From NCBI GenBank assembly GCA_003864495.1, contig ML133498.1, forward strand, positions 692,918-756,917: a stretch of DNA of 64,000 nucleotides, read 5' to 3'. Made by a program: the position numbers and the translations under genes. Every line of letters starts with the position of its first letter. Positions within the stretch are counted from its first letter, which is position 1. The stretch comes from Nemopilema nomurai. Taxonomy: Eukaryota; Cnidaria; Scyphozoa; Rhizostomeae; Rhizostomatidae. Shown here piece after piece: positions 24,507 to 36,232 of this stretch. Under the pieces are notes generated by a model, which was given only the letters and a program-made list of their open reading frames with translations, made no database searches and was not told the origin of the DNA.

Positions 24507-27500
24507 TTGCAAATTGCTATTAAGGGTGCTCCCCCGCAAGAAAATGATTATCACATCGCCTTGTTGCCGTGAAGAATCAGCTCCAGAAGAAATCCTCGTA
24601 TTTTCGGGTTGTGAGCTGCCAGTGCTGGCTATGTTTTGTTTGACTCGCAGTGTGGGGCGGTGCGTGTGATGACCGGGCAGGTAGAATTCACTCGGTCATC
24701 AAACTAATTCTTTCGGCTTAGAACATTTTCAAAACAAAACAATTGTCGCCTTAATAGCTCCTTGATAACAAAAAACTGCACACGTGAATCACCATCGATT
24801 GTATCTACACCAAAGCGGGTCCCTTCACACAACAGCACACCCAACAGAAATGGCTAAAGAGGGATCCAACACCGATAAACTTCAGACATAACATTACCGA
24901 CGATTCCGCGATAGCTGTTGATAAAGCCAATAGATTCCACTTTAAAATATTTGGTTCTTACTCAGCTCAAAATCCTTGAAAATGTGGCACATGAAGTTTC
25001 AATTCTGTCAACACTCCCAAAATCCCCTTCCCAAAATCTCGATAACTTTTTAACTTCACCTGGCACCATTTTTGATTGACGTAAACTGCTTGCCAAGTGT
25101 CAATAAAACGAGAACGTGAGTGTGCGGTCTCATTAGCCCAGACCAAATATTTATTGCTAAGTTTAAACACAATATGGAAAGTGTCCTGTTAAGCGGATAT
25201 TCAAGAAATGGTTTATCGATTTCATCTGATCTTGCCCGTTGGTTTGACCTTTTTAAAATGGAAATTAATCCAGGAAGCCGAAGCAAAATGTTAAAATGGG
25301 AAAGACATTAAAAGTAGCGACCTAGCTAGAATTAAACAGCGTGCATTAGGAAGGGCGCTACAGGTAGTTTTGTGTCTACTTTTGTTAGTTTGAACTTTTT
25401 ATAGATTTCTTGTCTAGTATTTTCTATACAGTTTAAAGCAAGGAAGTCTAGTTCGTGATGAAGCCAATAAGACTACCCCAGTAACACAGATAACACAATC
25501 CGTCACTTCATTTGGTGTCTCATTTGTAGTTAAAATGTATAAAAACATCCAAAATAGTATAGGAAGCATAGCAACATGGAGAACATAGCAATAATTGTAG
25601 TAGCATTCGATTCTTATGAAGACGTCTGACGAATCTTGACATTATTCCCAAATCTTTGTATCTGAAACCACGTCAAAACATGGAAACTGATTCGTGAACA
25701 GAAACGCGGCTTTTTGAAAAGACGTGGACATATGATTGGTCTTATTTCTGAAGCTTGTTTGAGTTGATGTCTTAAGACTCTTTTCTCGTCGTTTCTGACG
25801 TATCGTGTGTTGCGGGCTTCAGAATCAATCAAAATGTTTCTGCGATCTTCGTGCAAAAAGACCATCCGAACATCACTTCTGTCATTTCAAAGGCCTGGCA
25901 AATACAACATACTGTCAGAATTCATTTGAAGTGTATCCATACTTGTAGCCTCGTATCGCTTCAATTTAGGTCTCAGATTAGTTATGTTTTTAATGAAACT
26001 TCTTTCTCTGAAGATAACCAAAACCCTTTAGTTCCATTTAAATCAGTTTTCAGAAAGAGTTTACCCAATCACGGCATGAAACGAAGGCTCGCAATACATG
26101 GGTGCGTTCTGGCGCAAAGTTATTCTGTCATTAATTATTCTGTCATTAATTATTCTGTCATTAGTTATTCTGTCAAGGAATGTTTCTTCGCCCATACAAG
26201 CCTTCACTCGATGTTTGGAACAGCAGAGAATGTTAACCAAACCTCTTTCATGACGTCAAAGCAAAAAGTAAATTGGCTAATGAATAGATGGTCGCGACAT
26301 CTTGATCCATCACTGCATTTTCTTGTGTCAAAACATTATACAAAGCAAAGGGGACCGACATTAAGTGCCTTCTTCTCTCCCATTTTTCAGTCGGAGAAAA
26401 AAATAACTGGATGAAAACAAGAATGCATCCTTCCAAACATGGTTTGCTTGATGATAATTTCCCAGCTTCTCGTTGTAATGAAGGCATTTCTTTCAAGGTG
26501 ACCCTTGAGAATGGAAAGTCGGGTGTGGCTCGGGAAAGCTTTCTGTTAAACAAGACAACAAAAATACTTCTAATTAAATGCACAGTCAATTACTTACACG
26601 TCTGATATAAATTTGAAAAATGCATGATTGAATCATGATGCTGATCACAACGTTTAAAATCAAGATCAATTATGAACACTATACGAATCACTAATAAATA
26701 TTTGTTGTAAAAAATGAAGTTAAATATCTTGGGAAAAACCTTTTTGGCGTAGGCAGGAACACAACAGTAGAAAATAATCAAGTCGGGGTAAAGAAATGGG
26801 TTCACATCAGCCACTACCAAAAAGGAAGCAATTTCAAAAAAAAGAATGACCAAGTATCCTTAACCTACATCCTTAGTTAAAGCAATGCTTTCTATATCAA
26901 ATAGGAAAAAGACTGGCAATCACACCAGTGGCAATGTCTTCTCGCGTGTACCCTTCTGTATAAAGGGGCATTGTGCTCTCGTAAATGCACCTACCACCCC
27001 CCCCCCCCACCCCCCTTAGTAAGCAGATTGCACGGCCCCGCCAACCATTTACAATGACCCGTTTCGTCTTCTGTAATCTAAATTAGTCCTTGCCCAGTGA
27101 CCCCAGTGACATTTGATTACTGCTGAATGAATGCCTAGATCTCTAGTAACGAATTACAGAGGACTTAGGAGGAGACTATCAAACACGGCCGAATTTTCCT
27201 AACAATGACGGCGGTCTTTATGGAATAGTGTTGCATTAACGATCAAATCTAAGTTTAAAAGCTTTAATATACCGGTAACCAATTAGTTTTCTAAGATTTC
27301 AACCACTTTGATCAACAGTGGACATCTCGTTATCTAGTCTGTTAAATTTTGGTTTCAAAGGCCTGACCTTGTGCATTCTTTGGAGATCTGTCGATTTGCG
27401 AGATACTGAAAGAAATCTCTTTTTTAAGAATTAGCAACAAGCCTTTAATTCTGCTTAAATTCCACGGAAAAAGCAATGTGTCAGGGTGCCAGAGTTGGAA

Positions 27501-27854
27501 ATGTTCAATAAGGAGATAGGAAAAAGCATACAGCATGTCGGTTGCTGAAAATGAGAAATGGAAAATGAAAGACAAAAAGGTTCAAATGGATAATCCAGCC
27601 CGAATCCAATTGGACCCTCCTCCAACTCATCTAGCCAAGGTAGAAAAGTTTTGGATACTGTAGCAGGTAAGGTGGCAAGCAACAATCAGACATTCTTTCA
27701 TGTTCATTTCTCAGTCCCTTGTGCCGTTGGCATTCAGTAGGTCATTTGTGAGTGGCCAGCCACCCCCTTTTCCATCGTAGAAGCCGGTCTTCAGAAGTCC
27801 CGGCTGCTTGCAATTTACATATTCCTCAAAACAGCCTGGTTTACTTCAAAACAA
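24507..27854. other. Intergenic region between the Trio-like gene and the KIAA2012 homologue
   Basis: This should hold the Trio-like promoter and 5' UTR and the 3' UTR of the KIAA2012 homologue, both on the minus strand. A minus-strand ATTAAA at 27444-27449, about 0.4 kb after the stop, is a candidate polyadenylation signal. A C homopolymer lies near 26998-27014. A 187-codon plus-strand open frame (25851-26414) has no recognisable family and includes the tandem repeat at 26120. Confidence 0.5.
26120..26175. repeat. 15 bp tandem repeat, about 3.7 copies
   Basis: The unit TTATTCTGTCATTAA starts at 26120, 26135 and 26150 with a partial copy at 26165. Because 15 is a multiple of three, it keeps a local frame open and lengthens a chance ORF. 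Confidence 0.9.
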
Positions 27855-29599
27855 TTACGATCCTCTGTCCTTCTTCTCTTCCTCAATCGGGGGCAACGTG
27901 ACATGTTTCTTGGTTTCCTTGGGTGTAAACGGCCTCAGGGATGTAAACTGAAACATCATTGCGGGCAATAGATCAAAATAAGAGAAAGTAAAAGCCTCTG
28001 TAAGGCGCTGATTCCACTCCAAGAACCATTTGCTGTTTTTCATCCCTTCCCAGAATTTCGCACGCTCTAATAGCAATCTATGGAATTCCTCTAACTTCAG
28101 CATTTTAAGTCTATGTTCTTCTTCTTCTCTTAAACGCTTTTCTTTCTCTATCCGCATCCTTTCCTCCTCCAACCGTAGTCTCTCCTCTTCTTCTTCACGC
28201 TTTCTTCTTTCATATTCTATCCTTTCGTGTTCTTCCATTGCCTTGAGCTTCTCTTCTTCCTGCCGCCTCAACTCATCCTCCACTTCTCGTGCTATGCGCT
28301 CCTCTTCCCTCCGCATTTCTTCGTCTAATTTCAACTTCGCCTGCATCGCTGCCATCTTTCTTTTCAGTTCTTCCTTCTCCCTTCGTTCTCTTTCACGTTC
28401 ACGCTCAAGCCTTCGTTGTTTCCTCGCCTCGTCCTCTTGCTTCCTCTTTCTTTCTTCCTCTTCTGATTGCTTTTTTCGCTTCAATTCCTCCATTCTTCTT
28501 AACATTTCTTGTTCAGCTTCTTGTTTCAGTTTGTCTTCTCTTTCAGCTTGCTCAAGTACTTTCCTCTTGGCCTCTTCCCTTTCTCTCCTCCTCTCCTCAA
28601 CTTTCAGTCTTCGCCTTTCAGCTTCCAACTTTCTTTTCTGCGCACGTGCGTCAATATGTCTATCGGTTCCAGCTCCCTCTTCATTCCCAGAAACCAATAA
28701 AGACGCATCGGATTCGTTACCAGTCGAGCTTGCGAACGTCGATGACTTTTGCAAAACAGCCGTCTCTTCAGCATCTTCCATATCCTTTTCCTCTTGTGAA
28801 CTACGAGAGCTCCTACGCACGAAATCAACAATGCCTTCGTCTTTAAGGACTTTTTCACTCGCTTCTTCATCAGCCGTGTCTTCTTTCACCTTGGCCTGCT
28901 TTATTGTCAGTGGAACATCGTATTTATCATACGCATTTTCCTCCGCTATGTCCCCTTCCCTTTTCGATTCTACAATCTTTGCAGTTGGTTCATTCGCCTG
29001 CTCTACCGATTTAGCTTCCTTTGTTGCCTTTGTTTCTCCGACATCGACGTTTTCGTTGAAAGTAACCTTCTTCTTCCGTGGGTTCTCTTTTTTCACTTTC
29101 ACCTTCTTCACAGGCTCTTTCACTTTCTTTGCAACCTTCCCTTTCGTCTTCTTCTTAGGCTCTTCAACATGGCCTAGCCCCTTCGGTGGTTTCGACTCCT
29201 TGGCCTTTCCTGCAAGAAACGGCGGCGATGCAGACATCCGATCACGTACAATATTGTACTTTTCTTCTGGACTCGGCTTTAGCTTTCGCACTCTTTTCCC
29301 TCCTTTTTGTTGCTTCTTTTCCTTCAAGTCCTTCACCTCCTCCACAATCGCTTGCAATGCCTGTTGGAACTCTTCTTCGTCAGTCTCCACAGCCTTTGCA
29401 TGAGCATCAGGTTCGGGGTCCTCCACAGCTTCAGCCTCCTCGCGTATAACCAACTCGGTACCAGTACCCTCCCGATCCGGCGCGACATAACTGATGATAT
29501 CCATTTCAATGTCCTTTGGAGGTGTATTACCTGACTTTGACGATACCGCTGGAAATGATACCAAAGAACTCCGATCCTCTTCGATTCCTTCGCGGTTTT
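27855..29599 (-). CDS. Last exon of the KIAA2012 homologue: charged single-helix C-terminus
   Basis: This 580-codon exon begins after a TTCCAG acceptor and reads NREGIEEDRSSL. An early part is rich in KKVKEPVKK-type basic runs. From about 28600 down to 28100 it becomes an almost unbroken alternation of Glu, Arg and Lys (RREREEAKRK, EERIAREVEDELRRQEEE), as in long single alpha-helices or coiled coils. The final 60 residues are aromatic and hydrophobic (FWEGMKNSKWFLEWNQR, TFSYFDLLPAMMFQF), resembling a terminal docking segment. The same helix-rich C-terminus is a known feature of the KIAA2012/DUF4670 family. The opposite strand shows a 457-codon Ser/Phe/Leu-rich frame that is only a shadow of this codon use. 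Confidence 0.85.
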
Positions 29600-32500
29600 C
29601 TGGAAGGCAAATAATCAGAAAAAAATATAACTAATATGTTGTAAAGCTTCTTAAGAAAGCTCAAATGTACAGGTTAAAGTGTTTCCGCAGAGCTCTCTGA
29701 GACTTAAAAAGTGCTTAGCCGTTTAATGCACGTGTCGTTGCTTTTTGAAACTACTGTATTTCTCTTGAAATTCACTGGGTATTGCTGCCCTAAATCTTCT
29801 AACGACGTCGCTATCAAGATAGAAATTGTACGCGTGGGGTTCCCCTATCTGGCGACAATGACATTGGCCTTAATTCAAATCATCCCTTGCAAGACTTAAG
29901 CAAATTCTAATTCAAGCTAGAACTACGTCAGAGACTACAAAGGCTAAATTGGCAGGTTGGCATTGACAGAAGGACTACCGTAGGAACTGAGAGGACCCTA
30001 TTGTTGACAGTACGAAATGTGATGAGGCTTGACAGGCAGTTGAAACAAATCGAAGTACAGAAATGGGGGCTTATACTGGGCATTCATTAATAAATCTAGT
30101 GTAGAGACAATGCAACCCTTTATACCAAAAAGAAATTCTTGGCAACATGCCAGCTAGCCGATGAGCATGGAGAAGATTGCTAAAACAGCAAATACCTTTG
30201 TGAGCCACCTGCGACCCATCTGCGATTTTCTGATCGACCAGTGGACCAAGACTAGTCACGTTTGCTTTCAGGGAATCGAGGTCAACGGGGCCTAGAAGAT
30301 TTGAGGTGAAACCGTCATCAAAGGAAACGTCAGCACCTCGAGTGTAGGAAATGATTTTGCAAGGTATATCTTTTGTCTCACACACTTGCCATCCAAACGA
30401 TGTATGTTCGATGTATATGTATATTGTCATGTATATGATAGGATGCATATTTTAAACAAAAAAGGCAAAACTTTAACATCCTAATGAAATCTTAAAATAT
30501 TTCCTACCCATTTGTTTGCTTGTTTTCTGTGAGAGAACTGAAACTGAACGAGATTTCCCCCCCTTCTTGCTTCTCGACTTGGAAGCCCTCTGCCGAGCGT
30601 CTGAACGAGTTCTTCGTGGCAACGACGTCTTACTTGCCTCTGTTCAACGAAGGGAAATCGAAACAAGTCAATTATCACCTACACCCACATAGATAGTTGA
30701 ACAAAGACTTAAACAGAACAAATAAATTGAAGCGTGTTGATTAAGCTAGACGCATTTTAAAAGAAACTAATGTTCAATTAACACATTTTCAGTAAAACAG
30801 AGATCAAGTTAGAATGCTGCCGAGGACCAGGGCTTCGAAACCGCAAGCAGTGATTGAAAAATTTCCCATACAAGAATTGAGTTGAGAGATCCGACGACAA
30901 AGATTAGATGACACAGATTCAACAACAAAGATTTGACGGAGATAAGCACCTCGTAGGAAATTTTCACCGAACATTTTCTCAAATTCGTTGGCCGCTATTT
31001 TCATGTCCTCGATTAAATCAATGCCAGATCGAGGCCGTGACAGGGCCGCTTCGGCCGCCGTTCTCGCGTGCACTTGCAGAAGTCCGGAACTGCTTCTGGA
31101 CGCCAAAGACTCGGTTATGGTCTTTGCGTCGTCAAACCGCGACTCTTCGTCTATCACGATGTCAATTGAGTCGGAGACTGTCTTGGTGTCCGTCATGGTA
31201 ACTTCACGAAGCAACTCGTCAGCATCTGGAATGTCAAAATAGATGCAACTGAATCCCTTTCCGCATCAAATGGTGCCCGCATCCAAAAGCCATGCCTACT
31301 TCGTTATCTATTTCCATTAGGGAATGCTCTAAATTGCATTGACGATTGACAAAATGGCAGTATGCCTTGGAATAAAATACTACAATTACCATTCTCTAGT
31401 TAAACAACAATTAAGATTCATCTACAACTTATTTGCGAACAAAGTATGTTACAATAGTCTATGTATTTTACTTAAAGAGTAGAGCTAATAATGGAAAAGA
31501 AAAGAATGTAGGCATCGACTCTAATTGACCTACCAATTCAATATATACTGCAAAATAAAACACTACTCGATCAATAGATTTGCACATGATATAAAAGCTT
31601 GCGCAAAGGAAGAAATAGTTCAGGCAAAGGAAACTTTCACAAAGAGGATTGGTAACAATGACTGTGATTAATTGATAAACAAAAATAATTAATTAAACTC
31701 TGAAAGGAACAAATATCGTTGAAAAGAAATACCATCGGTTTTCAGTGGGAAGTCTGCGTGTTCTTCGTCAATGTAGACGCCTTCGTCGTGCAAAGAAGAA
31801 AGACCATCCTCTGCAACCAACAAATAATAAGATAGAAAAGACATCCAGCATAGTGTACATAATAATCATCATAATCTACGTGGTTGCAGAATTAACTATG
31901 CATCCTATTTGTAGCATGAGAACAATTGAATAGAATGGGATCCAGTATATACCAAGTCCTGGTCAAGTGGAAACTAATAAAGTGGACTGTGGAAGCACAT
32001 CACAGAAATGCGACGTGCTCGCGTATACATAAATACCAGGAAATTCACAAAATTTGGATGAAAATTAGAAAGTACCTGCTTCACCTGCGTACTGGAAGCT
32101 TCTGACAACAACTGTTTGCGCCCATTGTCATCATTGACATCATCATCGACAACAGACACCTGAAGATCTGTTCCTTTTAGACCATTCTCCTTCTGCTTTT
32201 CCAGCTCTGCTTCTTTTTCCTCTTCTTCTTTCCTTTCTTCGTCCACTTCCTCTTTCTCTTCCTGCAGGGAGCTCTCTCGCTCTTTAAGCTGGCTATTTCC
32301 AACTAAGTCGGGTACCACATCATCAAAACGTGCCTCGCTTGATTCTTTCGAAACAGGGGATTCGATGAGGCCGCTTCTCTCCCTTTCTGAGTTTCCTCGT
32401 TCTCCACTTAGGCCTGCTTTAGAGTGACTCAGCGTGCTCTCTCTGCTTACTGCCTTGCTGCTCTTCGAGGACCTTGAAGATTCCTCCACCACGGGCGTCA

Positions 32501-35500
32501 TAGGCTCCTTTGCAGGCTTCTCTTCCGGCTGCGCAGCGTTCGCATCACTGATTCCTGTGACCCCCGTGCCAGTACTACGGCCACTGTCAGGAGTTTGCTG
32601 CCCATTGGAGCTTTCAAAGGACGCCGGGGGGACTAGCATTCAAACAAAATGTACAGTTAGCATATGCCTTTCTATAAATCTAATAGATCTAATACTTAAT
32701 ATACTTCTTACTCCTTAAGTATTCATAAACTTGAAGAAAACTGATAGCTGTTTCACAAAATAAAGCTTATGTCGAACAGACTGCATGAAGAAAGCGCCAG
32801 AGAGCTGTTAAACATCTAGGACCTTTTATGGAGATGAAATCTTGGTTTCATAAAGCCTTTTTGATTCAAATGACTGGTTTATGCACTGTGTTGTCGCCTA
32901 CTACTTGTGCAGATTTAGGCGCTGTTAGCATTAAACTACTCACCCCCTGAATGAGGTGACTCTTCACTCTCAGCCTTGATTCTTTGATCTTCTCCTGCCA
33001 ACACTTTTTCCCTGAAGATCTTAATGAGATCTTCTCCGTCGTCACCCCCGTCTTCTTCATCCTCTTCGTTGCGATTATCTCTTACGTCAATTTTGACATC
33101 AGTTACCTCAATTCCTCGTCCACCGACAAACAGACTTGTTCCACCGCTTTTGGCCTCCGGGTTCTGTGTTTTTCTTGCGCTAATCGAGCCTGTCACGTGC
33201 TTTGGTATCTGTGGCAACTTCAATCCACGCAAATCCTGCTCGCCCCCCGTTTTCGTTGGGATATTCGGAGTAACTGGCTCAGATTTGATCGGTGGAAGCT
33301 TGTTAAGAGACGATATCACAAGGCTGTCCTTCAGAGCCTTGGGTTTGGAACTTGCTTTTGAGCTCGTCGAGGGTAGGCTGCTGTGCAAGGCATTGCCTCT
33401 GAATCCCCTAACGCTACCTGAATCCGGTAGCGAGGCTAGTTTTTGCTTCGATGGAAAAGAGACTTGCTCTGATAAGTCAATCTTCCTTTCGGTTGAAATA
33501 GTGCCTTTCTCTTCCTGCTCATCACCCATCAGCCTCTCGACCGTTGACGCCTCCTTTCCAATGCCTTGCAGCAGCAGCTGTGCAATGATTTCTGCTTTCT
33601 GATGCGAACTTAACGAAGCATAGTCAGCACTATCAAGTGATTGTTGATCTCTTAGGCCCACATCATCAGCATCACCTGAAGGCTTCTCGCCACCGTTTAA
33701 CTCGCCACTTGCCAAGCCAATACGCTTCAAGGCATCAACTTCCACTTGGTGATTTTCATTAAGACTGTCAAATGTTTTGTCTATAACATTTTTTGATCTC
33801 TCTACCAGCCTCGTCCAGTCTGAAAGACTATCGCTAACGTCATCGCTGCTGTCTCGCTCCTCCGCAGTTTCCACTAGTTTGCGACCCTTCTCTCGCTCAA
33901 CGCTTCTGCTTGGCAACTCAGTACCCAACTGGTTCGTACGCATGTGTATCGTCTTCTTCCGGACCGGTTTTCTTCGCTCCAAATTCTTTGCATCAGACAC
34001 ATTGCTCCTTGCATATCCACTCGAGGCGTCCTCGATTACGTCATTAAAATCGCCAACCCGACTGGGGGCCAGCTCCCTTGGATAGAACAGGTCTGGCAAT
34101 GACGTGTGCGTATACGGCTTGGGTCTGTCTCGCAATAAAGGATCATGGTCACTCGATGGCACAATGTCAATTTTCGGCAGCTTGATTTTCTTGTAGCGCT
34201 GCAGATGCTGCTCTTTCAATGCATTTTCTTCCAGCAGCCTTTCCACTCTGTCCGGGCTCCACAGTTTAGAAACGCTGGCAATGTAGCGGATAGGGGAGTA
34301 GCCAGGTCTGACTGATATCACTTTCTCATCTCTCATTCCCTTCTTCCCAGAAAAAATGATGAAGTTCCCCTAGGAAAAAAATGGAAAATGAACAGTAGTG
34401 ATAAACTCTGATAAACCAAAGAAACAGTAGTGCTCAGGTATTTGTTCAGGTTTTATCTAACAAGTTTAGTTCAGTTCTCAATGTTGAATGGCATCCTAAC
34501 TACCTTCAAAGCCCTGTTCACACAAAACACAGTGATTGGCCAGCCCCAGTTAAAGCTAGACAATTTTAGTTTCAAGAGAGTGAATGTAACTAACTCGGGC
34601 TTGCAAAAGTTTACAATAAACCCTTTTTGCACTGTGACCCGTTAGTGGCGAACATTGTCAACCTGAGCATGCAAATTTTGGAATTTGCCATAATCATTTA
34701 ACTGGCCTAAACAAAAACATGCCACACTAGTAATGAATCATATAAATGTAATGGAAAGGAACAACAGACCACAAGAACAATTACAGTACATAATTATCAG
34801 TAGCTCATTACACAAATAGAGTCACTATATAACTATCTAAACAATAAGGGGAATTTTTGACACTTTGACATTTCAAAATTAAACAAATTATTTTCTAATT
34901 TGCCTAAGTCTAATGTGCCAATGTCTAAAGTGCCATTATTGAAGGTGATAATTTGTAGGGCCAAATAATTTGTATAGAAGACCACCAAGCTTTGTTCATA
35001 TTGGATTTCATAAGGGAACAGACTGAGAACGTAGAACAGGCCAAGCTATAAAGTTTTTCCTGCAAGCTAAAGCATTTGTTTTACCATTATGAAAAATGGT
35101 ACTTACATCTCCAAATCTGAGAATTGAATCTGCAAGCTCTTCAACTGTCCCTTCATACTGCAATTCTTCCACTTCATAATGCTTTTTCTTCTTTGGTTTT
35201 TTATGTTTCTGCTTTTTGCCAAGGTAAGAAGTATCTGTATACAAGATAAGACTTCCTAATCTGGTTGAGTATGTTTTGTGAATGCTAATTTCCTTTCCAT
35301 TTTCCAACTGTTTTTGTACCTGATGCTGAAAGTGAGGAATGCTTCCAACATTATTACCATTTATTCGCAGTAAAAAAAGATCATCAAGCGATTCTTTGGT
35401 CCTTTCTCTTGATAAATTCTACAAGAAAAAATGCAGAGATCTGAAATGAAAATAAGCCAATGTGTCTTAAGAGCTTGTTTAATCAAATGATCAGATTATG

Positions 35501-36232
35501 TTAAGTTCAAGTCGTCAAGTTAAAAGGTACTGAAGGGCAGCTTTTTGCAAAAAGTTCCAAACTTTGTGAATTGTTGAGAGGTTGATGTTGTAAAACTTCA
35601 AAAAACATTTTAGAGCTTTGACCATTTTTTGAAAGTGATAAATCCAATACTTTGGCCATTTGATAAATCGTGGTAAGAAAATAGTTTTCATGCTGCAGCT
35701 AAATCATTACTGTTCTACATTAGTACACAGAGATGTTAACGCCCGTGTGTTAACGCCCCAAGATGAATATGATTGTCGGTAACAAACAGAGAGAACAACG
35801 CATCGAAAGGAAATACCAAGGGGCTGGCTGCACGCACATCTTGTGACCACTTGACGATAAAATTCTTAAAAACCTTCAAACAGGTCAAGCAACTTTAATA
35901 ATGTACAATTGTTTGAAAAAATAGTTAGGCTGAAAGGAAGGCGATCTGAGTCCCTTAATCGGGACCATCCGAGTACCAGCAGCAAAATATCCGAAATTGA
36001 AACGTTTATTTGGCCGATAACGAAGCAGCCTTTTCCATCGATAAGATATTAACCGGGAAGTGAACAGTCTGTTTTGTGGTTACGATGGCGTGGAAAGGCC
36101 CAAGGATTGGTTACTCACATATTCATGGGTAGATTCGCTGCTGTAAATAGGAGTTTCACGGATAAGCTGCCCACTCAGCGTTCCGATGCCACGGCTTAGC
36201 CTTGATAACTTTTTATCAGCAACGTTATCCAT
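27855..36232 (-). CDS. KIAA2012 homologue, complete nine-exon gene
   Basis: Exons: 36119-36232, 35107-35418, 32944-34369, 32076-32632, 31733-31808, 30950-31225, 30508-30639, 30196-30336, 27855-29599. Phases agree throughout and give 1592 residues plus a stop at 27855-27857. Near the N-terminus are LSRGIGTLSGQL, YSTRLGSLILYTD, a segment EELADSILRFGD, then PGYSPIRYIASVSKLWSPD. In the same order, human KIAA2012 has LLSRGHGKL, FSTRKGALILYSE, LKEAILAYG and PGHSAKRYLRGLLRTWPPD. The rest is Ser/Glu/Lys-rich and disordered, ending in a long charged helix. Human KIAA2012 is somewhat shorter (about 1180 residues as I remember it) and has no settled function, so none is given here. Uncertain details: the donor at 32076 (alternative 32085), the donor at 30950 (alternative 30968) and the acceptor at 31808. 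Confidence 0.82.
32944..36232 (-). CDS. Conserved N-terminal module of the KIAA2012 homologue
   Basis: The first three coding exons are 36119-36232 (38 codons, start MDNVADKKLSRLSRG, donor TAT|GTGAGT), 35107-35418 (104 codons) and 32944-34369. They carry all the segments I can match to vertebrate KIAA2012. The matching part is about the first 200 residues: hydrophobic strands around LGSLILYTDTSYLG, a lysine-rich loop (KKQKHKKPKKKK), and the helix-rich stretch SPIRYIASVSKLWSPDRVERL. Beyond about residue 220 the third exon becomes Ser/Asp/Glu-rich without domain signatures. The module looks globular, in contrast to the remainder of the protein. Confidence 0.78.

Noticed and set aside
25851..26414. 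187-codon plus-strand open frame with a YSVIN-type repeat
   Set aside because: It is partly generated by a 15 bp tandem repeat, starts without a good context and resembles no known family.
28030..29403. 457-codon open frame on the plus strand, rich in Ser, Phe and Leu
   Set aside because: It is the antisense shadow of the Glu/Lys/Arg-rich last exon of the KIAA2012 homologue; its sequence has no domain and its borders have no splice or UTR logic.
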